A DNA stretch of 64,000 nucleotides from contig NZ_LQMT02000042.1 of the NCBI RefSeq assembly GCF_001620365.2, positions 124,001-188,000 on the forward strand. The letters are read 5' to 3'. The notes beneath the pieces were generated by a model that worked only from the letters and a program-made list of their open reading frames with translations, had not been told where the DNA came from and did not search any database. The position numbers and the translations under genes were made by a program. Positions 22,922 through 31,713 of this stretch are shown one piece after another. Source of the DNA: Amycolatopsis keratiniphila subsp. keratiniphila (GTDB taxonomy: Bacteria; Actinomycetota; Actinomycetes; Mycobacteriales; Pseudonocardiaceae). Position 1 is the stretch's first letter. Each line of letters opens with the position of its first letter.

Positions 22922-23686
22922 TCAGGCGTTTTCGCGTTGGAACGTCCGCGAGCCCCACCAGATGGCCAGAACGGCCATGACCAGCACCACGACGCTGCCG
23001 GTGAACAGCGCGTCCATCGAGAAGTCGCCGCGGAAACTGTTCCGCTCGACATCCACCACGTGCCGGAACGGATTGATACGGGAAATCGTGTACAGCCAAT
23101 CCGGCGCCGTGCCCGCGGTGATCGGGATCAGGATTCCGGAAAGCAGCAGCAGCGGCATGAGAACCGCGTTGAGCAAAGCCGGGAAGGTGTCTTCGCTCTT
23201 GAGGGTCAACGCCAGCGCGTACGAGCACGACGCCAGCGTGACCGACAAAAGGAAGACGATCACCAGGCTGAGCACGACGCCGCTGAACGGTGCGTTCAGG
23301 TCGAAGACCAGATACGCCAGCGCGATGATGAGCAAAGCCTGGACGACGGTCTGCAGCGCATTGGCGAGTACCTTGCCCAGCAACAACGCCACCCGGCTCA
23401 CTGGTGTGACCCGCATCCGCTCCACCACGCCCGAGTGGTACTCCGCGAGGAGCCCGAACCCGACGAAAGAGGCGCCGAACAGCGCGAGCTGCGCGATGAT
23501 CGCCGGAGTGAAGATCATCCAGCCGTCCACATCGGACAACCCTTGCGCGTTGAGCGCCTTCACCAGAAGCGGCCCGAAGAAGAACAGATAGAGGAGCGGC
23601 TGCATGATGCCGATGGCCAGCCATGTCGGGTTGCGCAACGCCGTTAGCATGTCGCGGCGGAAGATCAACCAAGTGTCATGCAACAT
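22922..23686 (-). CDS. ABC-2 type exporter permease (DrrB-like)
   Basis: The 254-residue protein begins MLHDTWLIFRRDMLTALRNP and has six membrane segments with the ABC-2 signature region ERMRVTPVSRVALLLGKVLA and INPFRHVVDVERN, as in daunorubicin-resistance DrrB permeases. It probably exports a hydrophobic drug or lipid together with the ATPase encoded just upstream, whose gene overlaps its start by 11 bp. The pair is followed by a hairpin terminator. A PadR regulator gene lies upstream in the same direction. Confidence 0.85.
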   Translation of the reverse strand: MLHDTWLIFRRDMLTALRNPTWLAIGIMQPLLYLFFFGPLLVKALNAQGLSDVDGWMIFTPAIIAQLALFGASFVGFGLLAEYHSGVVERMRVTPVSRVALLLGKVLANALQTVVQALLIIALAYLVFDLNAPFSGVVLSLVIVFLLSVTLASCSYALALTLKSEDTFPALLNAVLMPLLLLSGILIPITAGTAPDWLYTISRINPFRHVVDVERNSFRGDFSMDALFTGSVVVLVMAVLAIWWGSRTFQRENA

Positions 23687-24686
23687 GCGTGGCCTCCTTC
23701 TCCGCGTCGGCGTCGACCGACTCGCTCTCTTCGGCGTCGCGCAGGCTCCTGCCCGTCAGAGCCAGGAAGACGTCGTCGAGTGTCGGCCGGTGCACCTGCA
23801 TGGACGTCATCGCGATGCCACGCGCGTCGAGCGCCCGCAGCAGTTCGGGCATCGCGGTGTCGCCGCGTGGCACCCGGAAGCGCACGGTGCCGTCGGCGAC
23901 GGTCATTTCGTGCGCCCCTTCGAGGCGGCCCGCGACCTCCGCGGTCTCCTTCGCCGACTCCGGTGACACCCCGATGACGACACTGTCGCCGGAAACCTTG
24001 GCTTTCAACGCGTCCGGTGTGCCTTCGGCGACGATCTTCCCGTCATCGATGACGACCAGCCGGTCGGAGAGCGCGTCGGCCTCGTCGAGGTAGTGCGTGG
24101 TCAGGAAGACCGTGACCCCCTGATCGTCGCGCAGCCTGCGGATGTGGTCCCACAGGTTCGCCCGGCTCTGCGGGTCGAGCCCCGTCGACGGTTCGTCGAG
24201 GAAGACGAGCCCTGGCGAGTGGATCAGCCCGAGCGCGATGTCGAGCCTGCGGCGTTGCCCGCCCGACAGCGTCGCGGTCGTCCGCTGGTCGAGCCCGGCC
24301 AGGTCCAGTTGGTCGGCGAGGACGGCTCCGCGCGCGAGCGCGTCCTCCTTGCTCATCCGGTACAGCCTGCCTTGGAACTCGATCTCCTCGACGACCTTGC
24401 TCGCCGGCGCGGTGCCGCCGCCCTGAGCGACGTAGCCGATTCGCCGGCGCACCCCCAGCGGGTCGGCGAGCAGGTCGCAGCCGCCGACCGTCGCCTCGCC
24501 GGCGGTGGGCTTGAGCAGCGTGGTCAGCATGCGAAGGGTCGTGGTCTTCCCCGCGCCGTTCGGTCCGAGGAAGCCGACCAGTTCCCCGGCCGACACGTCG
24601 AGATCGACGCCCTTGACGGCGTGGACCTCGCCCCCATTGCGACCTTTGCGGCGGAACCGCCGCTCAAGGCCGCGTGCCTTGATCAT
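23676..24686 (-). CDS. ABC exporter ATP-binding protein (DrrA-like)
   Basis: ATG 24686 follows an AAAGGAG site and gives MIKARGLERRFRRKGRNGGE. Walker A is GPNGAGKTTT, the signature is LSGGQRRRLDIALGL and Walker B is LVFLDEPSTGLDP; a switch histidine is in FLTTHYLDEAD. The C-terminal 100 residues match the DrrA-type accessory domain. It powers the DrrB-like permease, probably giving resistance to a drug. The gene lies just downstream of two PadR-type palindromes, so it is likely induced when the PadR regulator binds its ligand. Confidence 0.9.
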   Translation of the reverse strand: MIKARGLERRFRRKGRNGGEVHAVKGVDLDVSAGELVGFLGPNGAGKTTTLRMLTTLLKPTAGEATVGGCDLLADPLGVRRRIGYVAQGGGTAPASKVVEEIEFQGRLYRMSKEDALARGAVLADQLDLAGLDQRTTATLSGGQRRRLDIALGLIHSPGLVFLDEPSTGLDPQSRANLWDHIRRLRDDQGVTVFLTTHYLDEADALSDRLVVIDDGKIVAEGTPDALKAKVSGDSVVIGVSPESAKETAEVAGRLEGAHEMTVADGTVRFRVPRGDTAMPELLRALDARGIAMTSMQVHRPTLDDVFLALTGRSLRDAEESESVDADAEKEATHVA

Positions 24687-24708
24687 GTCTACTCCTTTCG
24701 GTGCGCAG

Positions 24709-24776
24709 CTAGTCAAGTTTGACTAGTGGCTGGACGCACTTTGCCCTAGGAGTCATTCCGTAGTCAAATTTGATTA
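24709..24776. promoter_or_regulatory. Two PadR-type operators ahead of the ABC exporter
   Basis: CTAGTCAAGTTTGACTAG (24709-24726) is a perfect 18-bp palindrome 22 bp upstream of the ATPase start. A second copy, TAGTCAAATTTGATTA (24761-24776), has one mismatch and overlaps the stop codon of the PadR gene. The paired sites between regulator and exporter genes indicate repression of the exporter by PadR. Confidence 0.8.
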
Positions 24777-25370
24777 CTTGGGCGGCGCGCCGAACACGGC
24801 TTCGTCATCCGCGCCTTCGCCCGCCATGACGTACTCGCCTGCTTCTAGACGACCGATCAGATCCCTCATCCAGGTCACGTTCGCATCCGCGTGTGCGCTC
24901 CACAGGCGGTACAGCTCGCTCACGTGGGGAGGTTTCCCCAGATCGACGGCGTGTTCGCGGGCGTAATGGGTCGATTGGGCGTGCGCTTCCATATTCGCCA
25001 GCTGCTGTTTCAGCAACGCCAGCACCTGTGCGCGGGGCAGCGTCGGCATGAAGATGACCGCCGCCGAGAGCGAGTACCCGGTGGCGTCCTCACTCGACAA
25101 TGCCCTGCCGAGTTGCACGACGAACTCGGTTTCGCCGTCTTCGGTCAATCTGTACGCGACCCTGTCGGGCCCGCCATCCGCTTCCAGGTCCTCGACCTGT
25201 TCCAGAAGGCCTTCGGTGGCCATCTTCTTCAGCGCGTGGTAAATCGAACCCGGCTGGACATTGCCCCACTTGTCGGCCGCCCACGAGAGAAGCTCGCGCC
25301 GGACCTGGTAGCCGTGCGCCTTGCCGTACATGCGCACGACACCCAGCACCAGCAGACGCGTGGCGGACAC
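24774..25370 (-). CDS. PadR-family transcriptional regulator
   Basis: GTG 25370 behind a GGAGG site is preferred; the longer frame from TTG 25430 would leave 2 bp to the divergent metG start. The 198-residue product has the PadR winged helix (TRLLVLGVVRMYGKAHGYQV, VQPGSIYHALKKMATEGLLE) and the C-terminal dimerisation helices (VLALLKQQLANMEAHAQSTH). It heads the group with the DrrAB-type exporter, and two palindromes lie between it and the ATPase gene. PadR proteins typically release DNA when a drug or phenolic compound binds. Confidence 0.85.
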   Translation of the reverse strand: MSATRLLVLGVVRMYGKAHGYQVRRELLSWAADKWGNVQPGSIYHALKKMATEGLLEQVEDLEADGGPDRVAYRLTEDGETEFVVQLGRALSSEDATGYSLSAAVIFMPTLPRAQVLALLKQQLANMEAHAQSTHYAREHAVDLGKPPHVSELYRLWSAHADANVTWMRDLIGRLEAGEYVMAGEGADDEAVFGAPPK

Positions 25371-25432
25371 CGAGGCCTCCGATCCTCTCCCGGACAACAA
25401 TGCCTTGAACGACGTCCGTAGGCTAAACAAGC

Positions 25433-27226
25433 ATGAGCACCCCAGTGTTGACTGCGGTGGCCTGGCCCTACGCCAACGGCCCCCGCCACATCGGCCACGT
25501 GTCCGGATTCGGCGTCCCGTCCGACGTCTTCTCCCGCTACCAGCGAATGGCCGGCAACCGGGTGCTCATGGTGTCCGGTACCGACGAACACGGCACCCCG
25601 ATCACCGTCCAGGCCGACAAAGAAGGCATGACCTCCCAGCAGACGGCCGACAAGTACACCCGCCAGATCGGACAGGACCTGCAAGGGCTCGGCCTCACCT
25701 ACGACCTGTTCACCCGCACCACCACGGGTAACCACGCCGAGGTCACGCAGCAGATCTTCCTCGCGCTGCACCGCAACGGTTACGTCGTTCCCAAGACGAC
25801 CCGGGGCGCGATCAGCCCCTCGACCGGCCGCACCCTGCCCGACCGGTACATCGAGGGCACCTGCCCGATCTGCGGCTACGACGGCGCGCGCGGTGACCAG
25901 TGCGACAACTGCGGCAATCAGCTCGACGCGGCCGAGCTGATCAACCCGAAGTCCCGGATCAACGGTGAAACGCCGAAGTTCGTCGAGACCGAGCACTACT
26001 TCCTCGACCTGACCGCGTTCGTCGACACCCTGGGCAAATGGCTGTCCAGCAAGACGGACTGGCGCCCGAACGTCCTCAACTTCACGAAGAACCTGATCGA
26101 CGACATGCGGCCGCGGCCGATCACCCGCGATCTCGACTGGGGCGTGAAGATCCCGCTGGACGGTTGGCGAGACCAGCCGCTCAAGCGCTTCTACGTCTGG
26201 TTCGACGCGGTCATCGGCTACTTCTCGGCGAGCGTCGAGTGGGCGCGCCGGACCGGCAACCCGGACGCCTGGCAGGAGTGGTGGAACAACCCGGACGCCC
26301 GCTCCTACTACTTCATGGGCAAGGACAACATCACCTTCCACGCCCAGATCTGGCCCGCTCTGCTCTTCGGGCACAACGGTGAGGGCGACCGAGGCGGCGT
26401 GCCCGGCAAGTACGGCAAGCTGCACCTGCCCGACGAGATCGTTTCCAGCGAGTTCCTCACGATGAGCGGCTCGAAGTTCTCGACCTCGCGCGGCACGGTC
26501 ATCTACGTCCACGACTTCCTGCGCGACTTCGGCCCGGACACGCTGCGGTACTTCATCTCCGTCGCGGGCCCCGAGACCCAGGACACCGACTTCACCTGGG
26601 ACGAGTTCGTCCGCCGGACCAACTTCGAGCTGGCCAACGAGTGGGGCAACCTCGTCAACCGGTCCATCTCGATGGCGTACAAGAACGTCGGAGCCATCCC
26701 GCGTCCCGACGCCCCCACGGCCGCCGACGAGGAGCTCAAGGAGCTCTCCCGCAAGGCGTTCGACACCGCCGGTGCCCACCTGCAGCGATCTCGGTTCAAG
26801 GCGGCGGCGAGCGAGGCCATGCGCGTCGTCACCGCGGCCAACCGGTACCTCTCGGACCAGGAACCGTGGAAGCTCAAGGACGACCCCGCGCGGCGCGACA
26901 GTGTTCTGCACACCGCGCTGCAGGTCGTCTCCGACGCCAACACGCTGCTGACCCCCTTCCTGCCCCACTCGGCGCAGAAGGTGCACGAGGCCCTCGGTGG
27001 CACCGGCGTCTGGGCGGCCCAGCCCGAGCTCCAGGAAGTCGAGGACCTCGACATCCCCGGCCGGATCAACCCGATCCTCACCGGGGACTACAAGACCGAG
27101 CAGGCGCGCTGGAAGTCCGTGCCGATCGAGGTCGGCAAGCCGCTGGAGAAGCCGACCCCGCTGTTCGCCAAGCTGGACCCGGAACTCGGCGAGACCGGTC
27201 CCGAATGGGCACCGATCTCGAAATGA
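25433..27226 (+). CDS. metG: Methionyl-tRNA synthetase
   Basis: The 597-residue enzyme shows VAWPYANGPRHIGHVSGFGV (HIGH motif), the zinc knuckle CPICGYDGARGDQCDNCGNQ, SKFSTSRGTVIYVHD (KMSKS-equivalent MSGSKFS) and an anticodon-binding helical domain. It charges initiator and elongator tRNA-Met. Its length and motifs match the actinobacterial type without a C-terminal tRNA-binding extension. It starts at ATG 25433 and is followed after 7 bp by tatD in the same direction, the order found in mycobacteria. Confidence 0.95.
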   Translation: MSTPVLTAVAWPYANGPRHIGHVSGFGVPSDVFSRYQRMAGNRVLMVSGTDEHGTPITVQADKEGMTSQQTADKYTRQIGQDLQGLGLTYDLFTRTTTGNHAEVTQQIFLALHRNGYVVPKTTRGAISPSTGRTLPDRYIEGTCPICGYDGARGDQCDNCGNQLDAAELINPKSRINGETPKFVETEHYFLDLTAFVDTLGKWLSSKTDWRPNVLNFTKNLIDDMRPRPITRDLDWGVKIPLDGWRDQPLKRFYVWFDAVIGYFSASVEWARRTGNPDAWQEWWNNPDARSYYFMGKDNITFHAQIWPALLFGHNGEGDRGGVPGKYGKLHLPDEIVSSEFLTMSGSKFSTSRGTVIYVHDFLRDFGPDTLRYFISVAGPETQDTDFTWDEFVRRTNFELANEWGNLVNRSISMAYKNVGAIPRPDAPTAADEELKELSRKAFDTAGAHLQRSRFKAAASEAMRVVTAANRYLSDQEPWKLKDDPARRDSVLHTALQVVSDANTLLTPFLPHSAQKVHEALGGTGVWAAQPELQEVEDLDIPGRINPILTGDYKTEQARWKSVPIEVGKPLEKPTPLFAKLDPELGETGPEWAPISK

Positions 27227-27233
27227 GCAACTG

Positions 27234-28070
27234 ATGGGTGCGGAGAAGAAGGAGCCGCCGCCGATCCCGGACAGGTTGCCGGTTTCGGTGGTGGACGCGC
27301 ACACCCACCTCGACGCGTGCGGCGCGGTCACCGCGGCTGATGTGACAGCCATGGTCGACCGCGCCGAACGCGCCGGCGTGTCGCGGGTGATCACCGTCGC
27401 GGACGATCTCACGGCCGCTCGCTGGGCCGCGCAAGCATCCACTTGGGACTCTCGGGTGTGGGCCGCCGTCGCGATCCATCCCACGCGCACCAAGGAGTTC
27501 GGCGAAGCCGAAAAATCCGAAGTGGAGAGTCTCGCGAAACAGTCCAGAGTGGTCGCGGTCGGCGAAACCGGCCTCGACTACTACTGGGACTATTCGCCCC
27601 ACGACGCCCAGCAGGACGCCTTCCGTTGGCATATCGATCTCGCCAAGCGCATCGGCAAACCGCTGATGATCCATGATCGAGACGCTCACGACGACGTCCT
27701 CCGGATCCTCGACGAAGAGGGAGCGCCGGAGCAGGTCGTCTTCCACTGTTTCTCGGGGGACGAGCAGGTCGCTCGCCGCTGTGTCGACGCCGGATACGTG
27801 CTGTCCTTCGCCGGGACGGTCAGCTTCCGCAACGCACGAGGGCTCCATGAGGCGGCGCGGATCGTTCCTGCGGACCAGTACCTCGTCGAAACGGACGCTC
27901 CGTTCCTGACCCCGCATCCGTTCCGTGGGCGGCCCAACGAGCCCTACTGCGCCGCCTACACGGTTCGGCATCTCGCCACCCTCAGGGGCGAGGCGGTGCA
28001 CGAAGTGGCCGAATCGGTGCGACAGACCGCTGAACGGGTCTTCCGTTTGCCCACAGTCACGGCCGGTTGA
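27234..28070 (+). CDS. tatD: TatD-family metal-dependent DNase
   Basis: The 278-residue product carries the metal ligands of TatD hydrolases: VDAHTHLDAC (two His), AVGETGLDYYWDYS (Glu), KPLMIHDRDAHDD (His), VVFHCFSGDE (His) and LVETDAPFLTP (Asp). TatD proteins are 3'-5' exonucleases or DNases acting in repair or quality control. ATG 27234 starts 7 bp after the metG stop, and rpfB follows after a long leader. Conserved neighbours support the assignment. Confidence 0.9.
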   Translation: MGAEKKEPPPIPDRLPVSVVDAHTHLDACGAVTAADVTAMVDRAERAGVSRVITVADDLTAARWAAQASTWDSRVWAAVAIHPTRTKEFGEAEKSEVESLAKQSRVVAVGETGLDYYWDYSPHDAQQDAFRWHIDLAKRIGKPLMIHDRDAHDDVLRILDEEGAPEQVVFHCFSGDEQVARRCVDAGYVLSFAGTVSFRNARGLHEAARIVPADQYLVETDAPFLTPHPFRGRPNEPYCAAYTVRHLATLRGEAVHEVAESVRQTAERVFRLPTVTAG

Positions 28071-28405
28071 ACGGATTGCGACATTAGTGATCAGCAATGG
28101 TCCACTCTGATGAGTGACCAACGTCACGACACTCCGGGCGGTGTTTGCGCAACCCGGCGAGGTTCGTTACTGTCCCGTGATCGTGCCGGTCGGTGCCCGC
28201 TCAAGCGGTCTCCGGCTGTTACGCCCACAGTCACGTCAGTGCACGTCGGGGAAGCGGAACCGGGAGCGGTACGGCCTGGAACCGTGACGATGGCGCTGGC
28301 TGCGGGTGTCGGACTTCTAGAGGTGTGCCGAAGAGCGCATCGAGACGAAGGACGTAGTGGAGCGGTTGTCGAGCTCCTCGACGTCTTGGGAAAGGGAACG
28401 ACCCA
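28071..28405 (+). other. Long intergenic leader upstream of rpfB
   Basis: This 335-bp stretch has no convincing gene. It should hold the rpfB promoter and a long 5' leader. I looked for the conserved core of the ydaO (c-di-AMP) riboswitch, used upstream of rpf genes in streptomycetes, and did not see it. From memory, rpfB of M. tuberculosis is controlled by a different RNA switch in its leader; no structure can be assigned here by eye. Confidence 0.6.
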
Positions 28406-29863
28406 GTGACTGGTAGCAGTAGGCAGGATGGCTCGCGCCTCGGCGCAGAGACGAGCACCTTCGCTTCCGCCGGCTCGGTCGCCGTGCTCGACCGCGACAC
28501 CCACTACGGCGAGCTCGAGTACTCCGACGATCCGCGCATCACGCACCAGGACGTCCTGGCCGCGCTCGGCCCCGACGCCGACGCCCTGATGGCCGAGATC
28601 GACGTCGATGTCGACGAGCTGATCCGCCTCATCAGCGCCGAGACCACCATGCTCCCGCCGATCGTCATTCCGGACGAGCTGGCCGAAGACCGCACCGCGG
28701 GCGCGCCGATGAAGGCCGCGACCAAGGACGAGGTCATTTCGAACTCGACCCGCGTCTGGAAGAAGCGGTTCCTCAAGGGGACCGTCATGGCGGTGCTGCT
28801 CACCCTCGGCGGTGGCGGCGCGGCCGCGATGGCGATGAACAAGAGCGTCACGCTCGACATCGACGGCAAGCAGCAGACGGTCCACAGCTTCGGTGACACC
28901 GTCGGCGAGGTCCTCGAAGACGCCGGTCTCTCGGTCGGCGCGCACGACTCGCTTTCGCCCTCGCCTCAGGCCGAGGTGGGCGACGGTGGCGTCATCAAGC
29001 TGGAGCGCGGCCGCAAGCTGAACCTGATCGTCGACGGCGCACCGCAGCAGGAGTCCTGGGTCCGCGCGACCAACCTCGGCGACGCACTGAACCAGCTCGG
29101 CCGCGCCGACCTCGCCAAGGCCGGCACCTGGACCTCGCTCCCGCAGAACGGTGAGCTGCCTCTCGAAGGCGCCACCGTCGAGGTCAAGACCCTCAAGAAC
29201 GTCACGGTCTACGACGGCGCGAACGAACCGCGCAAGGTGCAGACCAACTCGGTCACCACCAAGGAATTCCTCGGTGAGCTCCGGATGACCCTCGGCCCGG
29301 ACGACGAGGCCGTCGGCGGTCTCGACGTCAAGCTGGTCGATGGTGCCGAAGTCCACATCAGCCGGACCGGCGTCACCATGGTCAAGCAGAACGAGGAGAT
29401 CGCGCCGCCCGAGCAGAAGGTCGACGACCCGGAGCTCGAAAAGGGCAAGACCAAGGTCGAGGACCCGGGCACCCCGGGCCAGAAGACCGTGACCTACAAG
29501 GTCACCAAGCGCAACGGCAAAGAGGTCGGCCGCGAGAAGGTCTCGGAAGAGGTCATCACCGAGGCCAAGCCCAAGATCGTCAAGGTCGGCACCAAGAAGC
29601 CCGCCGACCCGGTCATCGGAGACGCCGGAGCCTGGGACCGCATCGCTCAGTGCGAGTCGACCGGCAACTGGGCCGCCAACACCGGCAACGGCTACTACGG
29701 TGGCCTGCAGTTCAACAAGAGCACCTGGGACGCCTACGGTGGCGAGCAGTACGCCGCGTACCCGCACCAGGCCAGCAAGGCCCAGCAGATCGCTGTCGCC
29801 GAGAAGGTTCGCGAGGACCGCGGCGGTTATGGCGCGTGGCCGCACTGTGGCAAGAAGGCCTGA
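28406..29863 (+). CDS. rpfB: Resuscitation-promoting factor RpfB
   Basis: The 485-residue protein starts at GTG 28406. A cytoplasmic N-terminus (to about 120) is followed by a membrane helix (LKGTVMAVLLTLGGGGAAAM), three DUF348 repeats (SVTLDIDGKQQTVHSFGDTV onward), a G5 domain (about 345-405) and the C-terminal Rpf lysozyme-like domain beginning AWDRIAQCESTGNWAANTGN with the catalytic Glu and a GLQFNKSTWDAYGG motif. It cleaves peptidoglycan and wakes dormant cells. The unusually long cytoplasmic tail is odd for the family. A hairpin repeat at 29883 probably ends its transcript. Confidence 0.95.
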   Translation: MTGSSRQDGSRLGAETSTFASAGSVAVLDRDTHYGELEYSDDPRITHQDVLAALGPDADALMAEIDVDVDELIRLISAETTMLPPIVIPDELAEDRTAGAPMKAATKDEVISNSTRVWKKRFLKGTVMAVLLTLGGGGAAAMAMNKSVTLDIDGKQQTVHSFGDTVGEVLEDAGLSVGAHDSLSPSPQAEVGDGGVIKLERGRKLNLIVDGAPQQESWVRATNLGDALNQLGRADLAKAGTWTSLPQNGELPLEGATVEVKTLKNVTVYDGANEPRKVQTNSVTTKEFLGELRMTLGPDDEAVGGLDVKLVDGAEVHISRTGVTMVKQNEEIAPPEQKVDDPELEKGKTKVEDPGTPGQKTVTYKVTKRNGKEVGREKVSEEVITEAKPKIVKVGTKKPADPVIGDAGAWDRIAQCESTGNWAANTGNGYYGGLQFNKSTWDAYGGEQYAAYPHQASKAQQIAVAEKVREDRGGYGAWPHCGKKA

Positions 29864-29882
29864 CGCCGGATCATCCTCCTTT

Positions 29883-29927
29883 CCTGAAGGTCACCATGTG
29901 GGTTCTGCCCGCAAGGTGGCCTTCAGG
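29883..29927. repeat. Intergenic hairpin repeat, family B copy 2
   Basis: CCTGAAGGTCACC (29883-29895) pairs with GGTGGCCTTCAGG (29915-29927) with one G-T wobble. It lies 20 bp after the rpfB stop and overlaps the end of the DUF222 gene on the other strand, a good place for a terminator serving both. It shares AAGGTCACCAT and CCGCAAGGTG with copy 1 at 22862. Confidence 0.75.
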
Positions 29928-30945
29928 CCGTTAGAGGCCTCTGTGGCTGTGTCGCGTTCCCCGGTCTCGGTCTTGAGAGCCGTGCCCACCAACGAGGGGG
30001 ACGTATGTGGGCGACACTCCGGGATCGTTCAGGCGTGGCGCCCTCTCGAACGCCTTCATCGCCGCGGTGAGGGCCTTGGCGGCCCTGTGGCGGTGCCTGG
30101 GTGGGCTTTGGGTGGGTTGTAGGCCCGTTGTCGGGCTGTGCGGGCCGAGACTCCTCAGCGACCCGTTCCGAGGTCTGCCGGGGCAGGGGGATGTCAGGGC
30201 CGGCCTCCGCGAGATCGACGATCTCCGCGAACGCGTCGCCGCGTCTCTCCGCCGGCGCACGGTCGTCGGCTTCTTCGCCCGGAGCCGGATACGCCCGCGG
30301 CACCAAAAGCGCGTTCAGGCGGGCGCCTGTCTCGGGATCGAGATCGCCGCGCATGTCCCAACGACCGGTCCGCTTCTGACGTAACCAGAATTCGCTTCGC
30401 TGACGTTTCGGTCCGGGCTCATCTTTGGGCTTTCCATCCGGGTCGTGTCGTGCGAGCAGGTCGGTGCCCGCCATCGTGACGTCGCGGGGCCTTGCGACGC
30501 CTGCGAGGTCGACCAGGCCCTTCTCGGCCTCGTGTCGTTCGTCCGCGTCGAGGTGGTCGGGAAGCCTCTTCATGACAGTGACGATTCGGTCGATGCCGGC
30601 CTCGGCCAACGCGCCGGTGCCGGCCGAGATGCCGGTCAAGGGCGCGACGGGGTCGATCGACGTGCCGTCGCGCGCCCGTCTCGAATTGAGCGCGAGCGCT
30701 CTATCGGCAACCCTGTTGGCCTCGGCGCGAGGCACACGAGCGACATGCTCGTAGAAGACGGCGATCGAGTTGTATCCGTAGAGGTCGCGGACCCCACGTG
30801 ACTCGATCTCGGCCAGGATCTGGCCGACTTCGGCGAACAGACGTCGCCCTTCGCGTAGCCGTGTCTGCAACTCATCGAGGAGCAGCTCGGCGTCACCTTC
30901 CGGCAGGTTGAGCGGGAAGGCCTTGGGAATGTTTATACTGGTCAT
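29923..30945 (-). CDS. DUF222 protein lacking the usual HNH nuclease domain
   Basis: The 340-residue product has the DUF222 N-terminal region common in actinobacteria (VGQILAEIESRGVRDLYGYN, ARVPRAEANRVADRALALNS, GRWDMRGDLDPETGARLNAL). In most relatives a C-terminal HNH endonuclease with a CxxCxxH-H knuckle follows. Here the sequence after about residue 250 becomes Pro/Arg/Gln-rich with no cysteine pairs, so the HNH domain is absent or has been lost by frameshift. DUF222-HNH genes are often multicopy and mobile. It stands between rpfB and ksgA on the opposite strand, separating a pair that is adjacent in mycobacteria. Confidence 0.7.
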   Translation of the reverse strand: MTSINIPKAFPLNLPEGDAELLLDELQTRLREGRRLFAEVGQILAEIESRGVRDLYGYNSIAVFYEHVARVPRAEANRVADRALALNSRRARDGTSIDPVAPLTGISAGTGALAEAGIDRIVTVMKRLPDHLDADERHEAEKGLVDLAGVARPRDVTMAGTDLLARHDPDGKPKDEPGPKRQRSEFWLRQKRTGRWDMRGDLDPETGARLNALLVPRAYPAPGEEADDRAPAERRGDAFAEIVDLAEAGPDIPLPRQTSERVAEESRPAQPDNGPTTHPKPTQAPPQGRQGPHRGDEGVREGATPERSRSVAHIRPPRWWARLSRPRPGNATQPQRPLTA

Positions 30946-31115
30946 CCCTCGATTGTCGAGGCAGATTCGAACAAATGCACGGTATCGATCGGGTGGATGA
31001 TCATTACGCTCCGGCTGCGCTGACCTGCGTCGATCACACGGGAGTGGGATACGTGTCGGTTCGAAAAAGCCATACGGATGGTGGGGGCGGGATCACGGCT
31101 CCGGGCTCGAGTGGA

Positions 31116-31673
31116 TCATCCGGCCCATTCCTCGCGGAGCACCCCGTAGACGACGGCGTCGTGCACGCCTCCGGACCAGCGGCGAGCGCGTCGGAATCGG
31201 CCTTCTTCGACGAATCCCAACCGTCGGCCGACGGCGATCATCCCTGGGTTCCCCGAGAACGTGGCGAAGTCCAGGCGAAGGGTGTCGGTGCGGGCGAACA
31301 GATAGGTCGTCCACAAGCGCAAGGCCTCAGTGCCGTAGCCACCGCCCCAGTACTGCTCGTCGTAGATCACCAGCCCCATCCGTCGCCAGTCGGTCTGCCT
31401 GCTTTCCCAGTACCAGCTGACCCTGCCGATCAACCGGTCGTCCTTCAGGTCGCATACGGCGAGGCTGGTGCGGGGATCGGATGGTTCGGCCTTGGCAGTG
31501 GTGAGTTCGCGTGCCGTCGAGTCGGCGGCCGCCGCGGTCGGGGTGCCGAAGTACGGCCCGTTCGTCTCGTGCCAAGGCCGCGTGGGATCGAGTAGGTCGC
31601 GAAGCGGTTGGAGGTCACTCGGCCTCCAGTCGCGCAGCCGGACCTTCTCGCCTTCGAGTACGACGTCGTCCAC
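31116..31673 (-). CDS. GNAT-family N-acetyltransferase (RimJ/RimL-like)
   Basis: The 185-residue protein reads VVLEGEKVRLRDWRPSDLQP, RMGLVIYDEQYWGGGYGTEA (acetyl-CoA binding motif with GGGYGTEA) and RLGFVEEGRFRRARRWSGG, which place it in the RimJ/RimL type GNAT group that acetylates protein N-termini or small amines. ATG 31673 lies 40 bp from the divergent ksgA start. Its substrate is unknown. Together with the DUF222 gene it forms a two-gene insertion between rpfB and ksgA. Confidence 0.8.
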   Translation of the reverse strand: MDDVVLEGEKVRLRDWRPSDLQPLRDLLDPTRPWHETNGPYFGTPTAAAADSTARELTTAKAEPSDPRTSLAVCDLKDDRLIGRVSWYWESRQTDWRRMGLVIYDEQYWGGGYGTEALRLWTTYLFARTDTLRLDFATFSGNPGMIAVGRRLGFVEEGRFRRARRWSGGVHDAVVYGVLREEWAG

Positions 31674-31713
31674 CGGCCAATCGTGGCCTACCGGGGCTGG
31701 TTACGATCGTCGG

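Noticed and set aside
22215..23672. A 485-codon minus-strand open frame
   Set aside because: Only the last 206 codons (from GTG 22835) are GH25-like; the rest is a shadow of the ABC permease gene in another frame.
28071..28405. ydaO-type c-di-AMP riboswitch ahead of rpfB
   Set aside because: The conserved core could not be found by eye in either half of the leader.
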